A stretch of 64,000 nucleotides of DNA from Agrobacterium tumefaciens_K (GCF_031801495.1 NZ_JAOEGC010000002.1:434001-498000); one strand, 5' to 3'; shown: positions 8,553 to 18,229, numbered from the stretch's first letter. Notes: generated from the letters alone by a model not told the origin. Numbers and translations: made by a program.

Positions 8553-10400
8553 ATGAACAACCGGCTCTTTAAGTCCGTTGCTGGTCAGGTGGTTGGTCTA
8601 ACGATAGCCTTGATAGCAGTGGCTATCGCCGCTGTCGGCACCTCCACGTATCTGCGGTTGAAAGACAACATCATGGAAACGGCGCTGCTGGATACGCGCG
8701 GCGCAATTCGTAGCATGGCCATTCTCTATGAGATGAAGGTCGGTGGCGTGACCCTGAAAATGGTCGATGGCGATCTGACAAATGTCAATCGTGCCAGCAT
8801 CGGTACATTGCTGGATCATGATCTCGTTGACCGTACCGTTGCGGCAAATGGCGGTGTGGCGACGATTTTCGAAACCAAGGGCGGTGATTACGTTCGCGTT
8901 TCCACCAACGTGAAAACCGAAAAGGGTGAACGCGCGGTCGGAACGAAACTCGCCAGCGATCATCCAGCCTTCGCAAAGGTCGCGAAGGGGGAGTCCTATT
9001 TCGGAACTGCCAGCCTTTTCGGCAATAGTTACATGACAGGCTATATGCCGGTCCTCAACAAGTCCGGGGCAACCGTCGGTATTCTGTTTGCCGGTATTCC
9101 GATGAACGTTTACGCCGCCCAGATGGATGGCCTGCGGAATCTCGTGCTGCTTTGCGGCGCAATCGCCATGGTGGTCATGGGCTTTCTCGCCTATTTCATC
9201 ATCAAGCGGACGTTGCGGCCACTCGGCAAGCTGACAGAGGCCGTGAAGGCCCTGTCGGAAGGAAACCTCGATACGGAAATTCCTTACACCGACAGCAAGA
9301 ACGAATTCGGCAATATTGCACGCGCGTTGGGCATTTTCCGGGAAAACGCCTATGAGAAGCTGGTGATCGAAGGCCGCAGTGTGGAAGAGCGTGCAGCTGC
9401 CGATGCGGAACGTAACCGCAATGACGCCGAACGGCAGGAAACGACGCGTCAGATTGAATTCGCCGTTACGGAAATCGCTGCTGGCCTCGGCCGGCTTTCG
9501 CGTGGCGATCTGACCCGCACCATCGAAACCCCGTTTGAAGGCCGTCTCGACAGGCTTCGGGTGGACTTCAACGAGTCCCTGCTGAACCTTCGGGATGTTC
9601 TCAGCCAGATCCATGATCGCACGCTGGTCATCCAGAACAGCGGTCATGAAATGCGCCAGTCGTCCGATGATCTCTCGAAGCGGACGGAGACGCAGGCTGC
9701 GTCACTGGAAGAGACGGCCGCCGCCGTCGAGGAAATCACGGTGACGGTAAAGTCCTCCGCAATGCGGGCTCGTGAGGCCAATGACGCGGTGCGGTTGACA
9801 AAACGCAGCGCTGACGATTCCGGCTCTGTCGTGAATAACGCCGTTGAGGCCATGGGTCGGATAGAAGACGCTTCCCGCAAGATCGAGCAGATCATCGAGG
9901 TCATTGATGACATCGCGTTCCAGACCAACCTGCTCGCCCTGAATGCCGGTATTGAGGCGGCGCGCGCCGGTGAGGCGGGCAAAGGCTTCGCTGTCGTCGC
10001 CCAGGAAGTGCGTGAACTCGCGCAGCGTTCGGCCGATGCCGCTCGTGAAATCAAGCAGCTCATCAATCAGTCGACGCACGAGGTCAACTCCGGTTCGATG
10101 CTGGTTCAGGAAGCGGGCAAGGTTCTCGCGGCCATCAGCGAGCAGATAGTCACGGTCAGCAATCATGTCGAAACAATTGCCACGGCCACGCAGGACCAGT
10201 CATCCGCGCTGCATGAGGTGAACGGAACCGTCAACCAGATGGACCAGATGACCCAGCAGAACGCGGCGATGGCCGAACAGTCAAGTGCGGCAAGCCAGGT
10301 CCTGTCCAATGAGGTTGAGGCTCTGCTGGAGCTTGTGCAGCGTTTCCAGATGGAAACGCGTTCCGACAGTCACGCCGACCGGTATGTTCGTGCTGCCTGA
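8553..10400 (+). CDS. Methyl-accepting chemotaxis protein (sCache-type sensor)
   Basis: This is a transmembrane chemoreceptor of 615 residues. Membrane segments at about 10-32 and 195-217 enclose a periplasmic domain that looks like a single-Cache fold (TRGAIRSMAILY early, then GNSYMTGYMPVLN and GATVGILFAGIP). A HAMP domain (about 218-271), a second HAMP-like stretch (about 295-350) and the signalling coiled coil follow. The conserved hairpin tip includes AFQTNLLALNAGIEAARAGE. The C-terminus (RYVRAA) has no CheR-docking pentapeptide. The ligand is unknown. It stands alone downstream of visR with a 140-base AT-rich promoter region. Confidence 0.93.
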   Translation: MNNRLFKSVAGQVVGLTIALIAVAIAAVGTSTYLRLKDNIMETALLDTRGAIRSMAILYEMKVGGVTLKMVDGDLTNVNRASIGTLLDHDLVDRTVAANGGVATIFETKGGDYVRVSTNVKTEKGERAVGTKLASDHPAFAKVAKGESYFGTASLFGNSYMTGYMPVLNKSGATVGILFAGIPMNVYAAQMDGLRNLVLLCGAIAMVVMGFLAYFIIKRTLRPLGKLTEAVKALSEGNLDTEIPYTDSKNEFGNIARALGIFRENAYEKLVIEGRSVEERAAADAERNRNDAERQETTRQIEFAVTEIAAGLGRLSRGDLTRTIETPFEGRLDRLRVDFNESLLNLRDVLSQIHDRTLVIQNSGHEMRQSSDDLSKRTETQAASLEETAAAVEEITVTVKSSAMRAREANDAVRLTKRSADDSGSVVNNAVEAMGRIEDASRKIEQIIEVIDDIAFQTNLLALNAGIEAARAGEAGKGFAVVAQEVRELAQRSADAAREIKQLINQSTHEVNSGSMLVQEAGKVLAAISEQIVTVSNHVETIATATQDQSSALHEVNGTVNQMDQMTQQNAAMAEQSSAASQVLSNEVEALLELVQRFQMETRSDSHADRYVRAA

Positions 10401-10410
10401 TGTTCTTTTC

Positions 10411-10440
10411 AAGGGCTGCCGCTATTCGGCTGCAGCCCTT
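10411..10440. terminator. Hairpin between convergent mcp and sensor kinase genes
   Basis: AAGGGCTGC (10411-10419) pairs with GCAGCCCTT (10432-10440), extended inward by GCCG/CGGC. It overlaps the last codons and stop of the minus-strand kinase. There is no long T-run on either side, so termination is plausible but unproven. Confidence 0.45.
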
Positions 10441-13400
10441 GGCGGGCCGGACGCCTGATTGAGGTAAGCACGCAGTGCAGCCGGCTTGACTGGCTTGTGC
10501 TGGACGGTGATGCCGTATCTCTCCGCTGCGCTGCGTACTTCCGGACTGCGATCGGCGGTGATGAGCAGAGCGGGGATGTTCTTGCCATGGAAAGCGCGGA
10601 TGAGGCGGATAGCGCTGATACCATCCCCATCATCGAGATGATAGTCGGCCACAATGATGTCCGGCGCTGTCGTGCGACTGAGGAAAGGTTCGTCAAGCAT
10701 GGCAACCGCATTTGCTGGTAGTACGTCGCATCCCCAGCCATTCAGCAGCAATGTCATGCCCTCGAGAATTTTCGGTTCATTGTCTATGCACAGAACCCTT
10801 ACGCCTTGAAGACGCTCCAGTCCCGTTTGCGCAATGCCCTGATCCGGCTTCCTGATCGGCGTCGTTCGCGCCGCATCGCGCTGTAGATGAATGCGGAATG
10901 TCGTGCCTTTGCCGGGTGTCGAAATCAGTTGCACGGGGTGATGCAGGACACGGGACAGGCGGTCGACGATGGAGAGGCCGAGCCCCAGGCCGGATGCTGT
11001 CTTCGCGCCTTCGTCCAGGCGGGCAAACTCCTTGAAGATCGTCCTGAACTTGGAGGCAGGTATGCCGATGCCCGAATCCGTGACCTGAATGATGACTTCG
11101 TTCCCCTTGCGGCGCGCGCCGACGATCACTTTACCGGTCAGCGTGTATTTGACGGCGTTCGACACCAGGTTCTGGATCAGGCGCCGCAGAAGATTGGGGT
11201 CGGAGCGAACGCTCAGGGATGTGGGCATGACCACGAGGTCGAGCTTCTTTTCCTGCGCCATTGGCGCGAAATCCGTCTCGATCCGGCGCAGAAGATCGTT
11301 AAGCGGGACGGACGCCATGCGGGCCTTCATGGAGCCGGTATCCAGGCGGGAAATATCGAGCACCGCGCCGAGGATCGTCTCTACGGACTCCAGCGCGGAA
11401 TCGATATTGTGAACGAGATCGCGTTCGCCCGAAGCGCCAAGTCGCTCCACCAGTGACGACGAGTAGAGCCGTGCGGCGTTCAGTGGCTGTAGAATGTCGT
11501 GTCCGGCCGCCGCGAAGAAACGTGTTTTGCCGATATTCGCTTCGTCGGCGGAGGCTCGCGCCTCTGCAAGTTCCCGGTTCACGCGCGTAAGCTCGGCGGT
11601 TCGCTCCACCACGCGCTGCTCCAGCGTTTCGTTCGCCTGCTTCAACGCCTGGTCGCTCGCCACGCGCTGGGTGATATCGGTGAACGTCGCCACGATGCCC
11701 TTGTCCGGCATCGTGTTGGAACGAACCTCTATGATGCGCTCGCCGCCGGAAAGAACGAGCGAAAATGGCATGTCCATCGTCAGGAAACGGGCGATCAGCG
11801 GACCTGTTTCTCCCGCTTGAACATCACCGCGTTGCTGAAGCATGACGACGATATCAGTCAGCGGCACTCCAACCTGACCGAACTGCTCCGGCAGGTCGAG
11901 CAGCGTGCGGAAACGCCTGTTCCATATGGTCAGTTGCTGTGAACTGTCGAACACGGCAATGCCTTGATCCATCTGCGCCAGCGCCGTCTGCAGCATGTCC
12001 TGATTGTATTGCAGCGCTTCGCTGGCCTGATCCAGCAGCCAGGCAGTGTCGGCACTGGTATCTTCCGCCTTCTGCAGAATGATCGACAGCACCAGTCTGG
12101 CTGAGGAGGAGCCGATTGCACTGCCAAGCAGCTGTTCGGAAAAATGGATCAGCGCCATATCGGCTGGTTGCTCGTCGTTTAGCTTGCGACCCGCCGTCTT
12201 TTCGTAGGTCGCCAGTGAGCGCAGCATGCGTTCTTCCCCGAGATATCGGGCAATGGCGCTTTTCAGATCGCCGACGCTGACGCGGGTTTTCCAGCCGCGT
12301 GTTGCGAACTGTGATTTCGAATGGCGTTTGACGAAGATGCCTGACTGGATACGCTCGACCGGGCGCGGGTTACGCGACAGGGAACCTAGAACGAAAGCCA
12401 GCCCGTTGACGAGAAGGCTCAGCAGCACCGCATTGACGAAGGGATCGGCTTGCGGGCCGCTGAATACCGTACTGCCGGAAAACAGAAATCCGAGGACGGT
12501 GGCTGCGATATGGGAATTGTCCGGCCCGCCAAGGCTGGGAAGAAACATCAGATAGGCCCAGACGAAGAAGCCGGAGCTTAGGCCTGCAATTGCGCCGCGG
12601 GCGTTGGCTCTTCGCCAGATCAGGCCTCCGAAAACGGCAGGCGCCATCTGGGCGATGGCGGCAAAGGCGAGCAGACCGATGGAGGCAAGGCCGGATGTTG
12701 CGTCAGCCGCCCGGTAATAGGCGTAACCCAGCAGAAGAACGGCGAAGATCGCAGTCCTTCGGATGTTCAGCAGGGTCTTGGCGAAGTTGTCCCGATGCGG
12801 CGAACGGTTGAGAAGCTTCTGCCGAAGAAAGATCGGCATAACGATGTCGTTGGAAATCATCACCGACAGCGCAACCGACGCCACGATGACCATCGCCGTG
12901 GCAGCTGAGAACCCGCCGATGAAGGCTATCAGCGAGACAACCGGCATTTCGTGCGACAGGGGTAGCTGAAGCACGTAAAGGTCGGCATCGCCGGTACCGC
13001 CAAATTTCAGGATACCGGCAACGGCAATCGGCAGAACGAATATGTTGATGGCGATGAGATAGAGCGGGAACAGGATTCCCGCGATGCGCAATTCACGCGG
13101 GGTGCGGTTTTCAACGACGGTGACGTGAAACTGCCGCGGCAACAGGATGATGGCGAAAGCCGACAGCATCGTCAGCACGATCCAGCGGCTGATGGGCGTC
13201 TGATAGGCGATTGCATGCATCGCCTGTTCGTTGGCCGCGGCCAGCCGCCATAGTTCGGAGGGGCCGTCAAACAGAATGAAGACAACGTAGAAGCCGACGG
13301 TGCACATCGCCACAAGCTTGACGACCGACTCCATCGAGATCGCCAGAATAAGTCCGTCCTGATGCTCCGTGGCATCCGTATGGCGCGTACCGAAAATGAC

Positions 13401-13931
13401 GGCGAAGCCTGCCATGACGAGGGTAACGACAAGAGGCAGGTCGAGGAAATAGAGGTTGCCGCTGCCGATGCCGTAGTCGCCCGGATCCACCATGGTCGCA
13501 ACGGAGCTGGAAACCGCCTTCAGCTGCAGCGCGATATAGGGGATCGCTCCCACCAGTGCGATGACTGCGACAATCATGGCAACGGTGGAGTTCTTGCCAT
13601 AGCGCGCAGCGATGAAGTCGGCGACGGAGGTCAGCTTCTCCGCCTTTGCCAGCTCGACGATGCGGCGGATGACGGGCATGCCAATGGTGAAGGCTAGGAT
13701 GGGGCCGGTGTAGATGCCGAGGAATTCAAGCCCTCGGTCAGCCGCAAGCCCTACGCCGCCGAAATAGGTCCAGGAGGTGCAGTAGACGGCAAGGCTCAGC
13801 GCATAGACGAAGGGACGCCCTTTTTGCGGAGCGTTTCTTTTCCGGCTGTTGCTGTCGCCATAACTTGCCACTGCGAACAGCAGCAGGACATAGGCGAATG
13901 CCGAACCGAATATGACCCATCCAGGAAGCAC
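10422..13931 (-). CDS. Hybrid sensor histidine kinase with N-terminal solute:sodium symporter domain
   Basis: The protein has 1169 residues. The first 500 or so form a multi-spanning membrane domain of the SSS (PutP-like) type, starting LPGWVIFGSAFAYVLLLFA. It continues with a PAS-like region (FDSSQQLTIWNRRF), a coiled coil and a HisKA domain with the phosphorylated His in FAAAGHDILQPLNAARL. The ATPase has NLVSNAVKYT and SGLGLGLSIV, and a C-terminal receiver carries VADYHLDDGDG. This plan matches the NahK/CbrA-like group of symporter-linked kinases. I chose GTG at 13931, five bases after GGGGAGG; an ATG at 14093 would add 54 unlikely residues. Signal and target are unknown, and no separate regulator lies beside it. 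Confidence 0.9.
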   Translation of the reverse strand: MLPGWVIFGSAFAYVLLLFAVASYGDSNSRKRNAPQKGRPFVYALSLAVYCTSWTYFGGVGLAADRGLEFLGIYTGPILAFTIGMPVIRRIVELAKAEKLTSVADFIAARYGKNSTVAMIVAVIALVGAIPYIALQLKAVSSSVATMVDPGDYGIGSGNLYFLDLPLVVTLVMAGFAVIFGTRHTDATEHQDGLILAISMESVVKLVAMCTVGFYVVFILFDGPSELWRLAAANEQAMHAIAYQTPISRWIVLTMLSAFAIILLPRQFHVTVVENRTPRELRIAGILFPLYLIAINIFVLPIAVAGILKFGGTGDADLYVLQLPLSHEMPVVSLIAFIGGFSAATAMVIVASVALSVMISNDIVMPIFLRQKLLNRSPHRDNFAKTLLNIRRTAIFAVLLLGYAYYRAADATSGLASIGLLAFAAIAQMAPAVFGGLIWRRANARGAIAGLSSGFFVWAYLMFLPSLGGPDNSHIAATVLGFLFSGSTVFSGPQADPFVNAVLLSLLVNGLAFVLGSLSRNPRPVERIQSGIFVKRHSKSQFATRGWKTRVSVGDLKSAIARYLGEERMLRSLATYEKTAGRKLNDEQPADMALIHFSEQLLGSAIGSSSARLVLSIILQKAEDTSADTAWLLDQASEALQYNQDMLQTALAQMDQGIAVFDSSQQLTIWNRRFRTLLDLPEQFGQVGVPLTDIVVMLQQRGDVQAGETGPLIARFLTMDMPFSLVLSGGERIIEVRSNTMPDKGIVATFTDITQRVASDQALKQANETLEQRVVERTAELTRVNRELAEARASADEANIGKTRFFAAAGHDILQPLNAARLYSSSLVERLGASGERDLVHNIDSALESVETILGAVLDISRLDTGSMKARMASVPLNDLLRRIETDFAPMAQEKKLDLVVMPTSLSVRSDPNLLRRLIQNLVSNAVKYTLTGKVIVGARRKGNEVIIQVTDSGIGIPASKFRTIFKEFARLDEGAKTASGLGLGLSIVDRLSRVLHHPVQLISTPGKGTTFRIHLQRDAARTTPIRKPDQGIAQTGLERLQGVRVLCIDNEPKILEGMTLLLNGWGCDVLPANAVAMLDEPFLSRTTAPDIIVADYHLDDGDGISAIRLIRAFHGKNIPALLITADRSPEVRSAAERYGITVQHKPVKPAALRAYLNQASGPPRAAAE

Positions 13932-14150
13932 GCATCCTCCCCATGCAGGAACTTCTCCAAACACAGCATAGGGGAATTTCAGGCGGTTGAGAATGCTGGT
14001 GGTCTGAGCAAAAAGTTCAACGTCCGCCTGAAATAATCTAATAAAGACAATCTTGATGGATTCCCTACAGCGCGTGGAAGCTGTATCGTTCACGCCGTAG
14101 GGACAGTCATACTGCTTCAGCCTCAGAAGCCGGAGAGAGGGACAATCTGG

Positions 14151-14579
14151 ATGCTTAACGAATTTAAAACGTTCATCGCCCGCGGCAATGTCATGGACCT
14201 TGCCGTCGGTGTCATTATCGGTGCCGCTTTCAGCAAGATCGTCGATTCCGTCGTCAACGATCTCATTATGCCGATCGTTGGTGCGATCTTCGGCGGTTTC
14301 GATTTTTCGAACTACTTCCTGCCGCTGAGCTCCAGCGTTACCGCCACCTCGCTTGCAGCGGCCCGTGATCAGGGTGCCGTTTTTGCGTATGGCAACTTTC
14401 TGACGGTTGCTATCAACTTCCTGATCCTGGCGTGGATCATTTTCCTGATGGTCAAGGGCGTCAACAAGCTCCGCACATCGGTTGAGCGTCAGAAGGTCGA
14501 GGAGAAGTCCGAGCCTGCGCCGCCGCCGGAAGACGTCAAGCTGTTGACGGAAATCCGCGATCTGCTGAAGACCCGCTAA
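14151..14579 (+). CDS. mscL: Large-conductance mechanosensitive channel MscL
   Basis: MscL is a homopentameric inner-membrane channel that releases solutes on sudden osmotic downshift. The 142-residue protein shows the N-terminal amphipathic start (MLNEFKTFIARGNVMDLAVGV), the pore-lining first helix with IIGAAFSKIVDSVVNDLIMP, a periplasmic loop, a second helix (NFLILAWIIFLMVKGVNKL) and a charged C-terminal helix. It is a single gene, divergent from the sensor kinase. Length and motifs are normal. Confidence 0.97.
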   Translation: MLNEFKTFIARGNVMDLAVGVIIGAAFSKIVDSVVNDLIMPIVGAIFGGFDFSNYFLPLSSSVTATSLAAARDQGAVFAYGNFLTVAINFLILAWIIFLMVKGVNKLRTSVERQKVEEKSEPAPPPEDVKLLTEIRDLLKTR

Positions 14580-14590
14580 GCCCGAATTTC

Positions 14591-14642
14591 TTCCCGGTCT
14601 GACTCGAGGTCAGCCGAAACTGGCCGTTGGCCGGACCGGGAA
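14591..14642. other. Inverted-repeat structure after mscL (three-way junction fold)
   Basis: Outer arms TTCCCGGTC (14591-14599) and GACCGGGAA (14634-14642) are perfectly complementary. Between them sit two small hairpins: TGAC-TCGAG-GTCA (14600-14612) and GGCC-GTT-GGCC (14622-14632). It begins 11 bases after the mscL stop and has no T-run. It may help end the mscL transcript or be a small dispersed element. Confidence 0.5.
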
Positions 14643-14735
14643 ACAATCCATAACGAAAATCCATCTTCGCCTCACGGAATATCATGCATATCGGCCGTTC
14701 GATGCGATAAGACGACACCAAACGGAGTGTCTTTT

Positions 14736-15902
14736 ATGTCCATTATGAACAGCCTGAGTACGCGTGCTCTGGCCGCTCCCCAGAGCGGCATTGTCGAGGT
14801 CAAGAACTATGCCCGCGGGCGTGACAATCTCCTGCCGCTTTGGGTCGGCGAAGGCGATCTGCCGAGCCCCGATTTCATCAACCAGGCTGCCATCGATGCA
14901 CTGAACAATGGTGAAACATTCTATACCTGGCAGGCCGGTATCCCCGAGTTGCGTCAGGCGTTGAGCCGCTATTACAGCCGGCATTTCTCCGCAACGCTGC
15001 CTGAAGAACATTTCTACGTGACCGGTTCCGGCATGCAGGCGATCGCGCTTGCCGTGCAGGCTCTGACATCTCCTGGCGACGAGATGGTCTATTTAACGCC
15101 GACCTGGCCGAACATTGTCGCAGCCATCGGTGTGGCTGGCGCCAAAGCGGTTGCCGTCGGCATCGATTTCCGCGATGGCGGCTGGCACCTCGATATCGGC
15201 AAGCTGGAAAGTGCCATCACGCCGAAGACCAAGGCGCTGTTCATCAACACGCCATCCAATCCGACAGGCTGGACTGCGACGCAGGATAATCTGCGTGACA
15301 TTCTTGCGCTGGCCCGTAAACACGGCCTGTGGATCGTCGCAGACGAAATCTACGCGCTTTACCACTACGCTGATGGTCGCGCACCCTCGTTCCTCGATGT
15401 GATGGAACCCGACGACCGGATCGTTTTCGCAAATTCCTTCTCGAAGAACTGGTCCATGACCGGCTGGCGCGTGGGCTGGCTCGCTGCCCCGCCGGAAATC
15501 GGGCAGGTCATCGAAAACCTCATTCAGTATTCCACGTCCGGTGTGGCGCAGTTCATGCAGCGCGGCGCTGTCGCGGCGCTCGACCACGGCGACGATTTCA
15601 TTCGCGAGAACTATGCTCGGGCGCTGAAGTCGCGCGATATTCTCTGCGATGCGCTCATCGCCACGAACCGGGTGGAAACGCTGAAGCCTGACGGCGCGCT
15701 GTATGCCTTCCTGAAGGTGGACGGTGTGACCGACAGCCGCCTGGCCGCATTGGATATTGTCGACAGAACGGGCGTCGGCCTTGCACCCGGAACGGCCTTC
15801 GGTCAGGGTGGCGAACTCTTCCTGCGCGCCTGCTTCCTGCGCAATCCGACGCAGATCGAGGACGCGGCCGACCGGCTCTCTTCCTACATTCTCAGCCGCT
15901 AA
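14736..15902 (+). CDS. PLP-dependent class I/II aminotransferase
   Basis: A fold-type I aminotransferase of 388 residues, aspartate aminotransferase-like. Visible features are the cofactor-lid region YLTPTWPNI, N175 in NTPSNPTGW, D203 and Y206 in VADEIY, the PLP-binding lysine K237 in NSFSKNW followed by MTGWRVGW, and a C-terminal substrate-binding Arg in FLRACF. I chose ATG 14736, nine bases after CGGAG; an in-frame GTG at 14727 overlaps that ribosome site. Substrate specificity cannot be read from the sequence. It is a lone gene between mscL and galE. Confidence 0.9.
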   Translation: MSIMNSLSTRALAAPQSGIVEVKNYARGRDNLLPLWVGEGDLPSPDFINQAAIDALNNGETFYTWQAGIPELRQALSRYYSRHFSATLPEEHFYVTGSGMQAIALAVQALTSPGDEMVYLTPTWPNIVAAIGVAGAKAVAVGIDFRDGGWHLDIGKLESAITPKTKALFINTPSNPTGWTATQDNLRDILALARKHGLWIVADEIYALYHYADGRAPSFLDVMEPDDRIVFANSFSKNWSMTGWRVGWLAAPPEIGQVIENLIQYSTSGVAQFMQRGAVAALDHGDDFIRENYARALKSRDILCDALIATNRVETLKPDGALYAFLKVDGVTDSRLAALDIVDRTGVGLAPGTAFGQGGELFLRACFLRNPTQIEDAADRLSSYILSR

Positions 15903-16218
15903 GGCCTTCGGGCCGCATCTCGCGGCTCTCGTTGAGATACGCGACCTTATCACACCGCCTTGATGTTTTCACAACTTCAAGGCGGTGTGTTGCGTCGATA
16001 TCATCGACCCGCTGAACCTTTTGTGGTATTTATCCTGACATTGCGGTTCAGACTGACCTTTTGAGCCAATCGATAAAATTCTCCCTATTGCCATAACTTC
16101 CCGTAAGCCACGTCTGCAAACAGGCAGCCGAAGGCACGCGTGTTCGCCATGCAAGTAATCAATGATGAAGAATTATTGGATTTGATGACTGCAACAAAAG
16201 ACAACAGGGAAGAGTGTC
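15903..16218. promoter_or_regulatory. Intergenic region with a 12-bp inverted repeat
   Basis: No gene is visible in these 316 bases. ACACCGCCTTGA (15952-15963) is perfectly complementary to TCAAGGCGGTGT (15977-15988), about 50 bases after the aminotransferase stop. It lacks a T-run but is the likely end of that transcript. The second half becomes AT-rich and should hold the galE promoter; I cannot place a clear -35/-10. Confidence 0.45.
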
Positions 16219-17250
16219 ATGGGTGTTCTGGTCACAGGCGGGGCTGGCTATATCGGCAGTCACATGGTGTGGGCGTTGCTCGATGCCGGTGAGGACGTCG
16301 TTGTCGTGGACAGGCTGTCGACGGGGTCACGATGGGCGGTTGCGCCACAGGCGCGCTTCTATCTCGGCGATGCGGCGGACGGTGCGCTGCTCGGCCAGAT
16401 TTTCGAAGAGAACCAGATCGATGCCATCTTTCATTTTGCGGGTTCGCTCAGCGTTCCTGACTCGATCCGTAGCCCGCTGGAATATTATGAAAACAACACC
16501 GGTACGACGCGTGCGCTTCTCAGCGTTGCCGTGAAGCATGGTGTCCGCAACTTCATCTTTTCCTCGACCGCAGCGGTTTACGGAACGCAGCCCTTCGATG
16601 GCCCAGTTGCGGAAACAGCGGTCCTCAGCCCTGAAAATCCATATGGAATGTCAAAGCTGGCATCCGAGATCATGTTGCGTGATGTTGCTCAGGCGCACGA
16701 CTTGAATTACGTGGCGCTACGTTACTTCAATGTGGCTGGCGCGGACGTGCAGGGCAGGGCAGGGCCGTCGCCAACCGGCGTGGCGAACCTGATAAGGGTG
16801 GCCTGCGAAGCAGCGGTTGGACGGCGCGAACAGGTCGAGGTCTACGGAACGGATTATCCGACTGCCGACGGCACCGGCGTGCGCGATTATATCCACGTCA
16901 GTGACCTGATCGACGCTCACCTCTTGGCCATGAAGCACCTGCGCGCCGGAGGAGAAACAAAAACGCTCAACTGCGGTTACGGCGTCGGTTATTCGGTGCT
17001 TGAGGTTCTGCAGGCGATAATACAGGAATCCGGTCGCGATTTTCCGGTTCTTTACCGTGCCCGCCGCCCCGGCGATGTGGGGGCTATGGTTGCGGATTCC
17101 ACCCGGATCCAGTCGGAACTGGGCTGGCGGCCTCGTCACAATGATCTGAGGACCATCGTTCGCACAGCCCTGCAATGGGAAGAAAAGCGCGAAGCGCGCC
17201 GTAACGATCTGATCCAGCCCGTCAGACGCAGACTGGCGGCCATAGGTTGA
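16219..17250 (+). CDS. galE: NAD-dependent UDP-glucose 4-epimerase (GalE/ExoB type)
   Basis: An extended short-chain dehydrogenase that interconverts UDP-glucose and UDP-galactose, feeding cell-surface polysaccharides. The 343-residue protein has the NAD-binding TGGAGYIGSH at 6-15, the catalytic SST near 115-117 and Y142-GMS-K146. GVRDYIHVSDL and CGYGVGYSVLEV follow, as usual in GalE. The start ATG follows GGGA at 16208-16211. Rhizobia often carry more than one such epimerase, so the exact sugar (galE or exoB role) is not certain. Confidence 0.9.
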   Translation: MGVLVTGGAGYIGSHMVWALLDAGEDVVVVDRLSTGSRWAVAPQARFYLGDAADGALLGQIFEENQIDAIFHFAGSLSVPDSIRSPLEYYENNTGTTRALLSVAVKHGVRNFIFSSTAAVYGTQPFDGPVAETAVLSPENPYGMSKLASEIMLRDVAQAHDLNYVALRYFNVAGADVQGRAGPSPTGVANLIRVACEAAVGRREQVEVYGTDYPTADGTGVRDYIHVSDLIDAHLLAMKHLRAGGETKTLNCGYGVGYSVLEVLQAIIQESGRDFPVLYRARRPGDVGAMVADSTRIQSELGWRPRHNDLRTIVRTALQWEEKREARRNDLIQPVRRRLAAIG

Positions 17251-17377
17251 TGGCGAGCTGCGTTGACTGACGGCGGATCAGAGGCGAGAAAACCGGGATA
17301 TCGGTTTTTACGTGCTCGGCCGCTTACACAAAAATGGACGTTTTGACAGACCCGCCGCTTGCAGCAACGGATTACTT

Positions 17378-17602
17378 TCAGTCGTTGGCGGTCCTGTCGC
17401 CGTTTTGTCGGTCGGGGCTGCTTTCGTCGTCTGCAACGGGAATGGCGTAGGCGCCGTTCAGCCAGCGGGCGAGGTCGAGAGACCGGCAGCGATCCGAGCA
17501 GAACGGATAGTTTTCACGCGTCGATGCACGACCGCATTCCGGGCAGGGCTGCGATTTGCGAAGCGGGGTGACCTTTCCCGTGCCTTTGGATGCTTCCGCC
17601 AT
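17378..17602 (-). CDS. yacG: DNA gyrase inhibitor YacG (zinc-binding)
   Basis: A 74-residue protein with four zinc ligands, C20-x2-C23 (PCPEC) and C35-x3-C39 (CSDRC), followed by RSLDLARWL. This is the YacG family, whose E. coli member binds GyrB and inhibits gyrase. The N- and C-terminal tails are low-complexity. It begins three bases after the maf stop, a common pairing in alphaproteobacteria, and is the last gene of the infA-maf-yacG group. Confidence 0.93.
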   Translation of the reverse strand: MAEASKGTGKVTPLRKSQPCPECGRASTRENYPFCSDRCRSLDLARWLNGAYAIPVADDESSPDRQNGDRTAND

Positions 17603-17605
17603 CGA

Positions 17606-18229
17606 TTATCCTTCGAGCCAGCCCGTCGTTACGTCAAATCCCTCGCCAGCCAGCAGCGTGGACGTTTCATATAGCGGCAGGCCGACCACGTTGGTGTAGG
17701 AACCGGTGAGCTTCTGGACAAAGCAGCCTGCAATGCCCTGAATTCCGTAGGCGCCAGCCTTGCCGCGCCATTGTCCGGATGCGATGTAGCTGTCGATCTC
17801 GCGGGTGGACAGCCGCTTGAAACGGACTTTCGTTTCGGCGACCTTCTGGCGAACCTTGCCGCCCGGCGTAATGAGGCAGATGCCGGTATAGACCCAGTGG
17901 CTGCGACCCGAGAGCAGATGCAGGGCCGCCGAGGCGTCTTCCGTGTACTCCGCCTTACCGACAATGCGGCGCCCGACCGCGACCACCGTGTCCGAACCAA
18001 GCACGTAGGCATCCTTCCAGGCGTGCTCGTGCCTGATGACGCCATAGGCGGCTTCCGCCTTCTGCAGAGACAGGCGGCGACACAGCGTGCGCGGATGTTC
18101 CAGCTTTGCGGGTGTCTCGTCGATATCCATCGGCATCAGACGCGCCGGCTCGATGCCGATCTGATGCAGCAGTTCCAGACGCCGCGGTGAGCCGGATGCC
18201 AGAACGAGCTTTTGTTTGGTGTCAGTCAT
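17606..18229 (-). CDS. maf: Maf-family nucleoside triphosphate pyrophosphatase
   Basis: Maf proteins hydrolyse non-canonical or specific nucleoside triphosphates to monophosphates as a house-cleaning step. The 207-residue protein has the signature ASGSPRRLELL near the N-terminus, DIDETP, YVLGSDTVV and an internal GKAGAYGIQG motif. It sits between infA and yacG on the minus strand, with a 21-base gap from infA. Nothing is unusual. Confidence 0.93.
   Translation of the reverse strand: MTDTKQKLVLASGSPRRLELLHQIGIEPARLMPMDIDETPAKLEHPRTLCRRLSLQKAEAAYGVIRHEHAWKDAYVLGSDTVVAVGRRIVGKAEYTEDASAALHLLSGRSHWVYTGICLITPGGKVRQKVAETKVRFKRLSTREIDSYIASGQWRGKAGAYGIQGIAGCFVQKLTGSYTNVVGLPLYETSTLLAGEGFDVTTGWLEG

Noticed and set aside
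13932..14093. Extension of the sensor kinase start to ATG 14093
   Set aside because: The extra 54 residues look unlike the symporter-domain start, and GTG 13931 has an excellent ribosome site (GGGGAGG).
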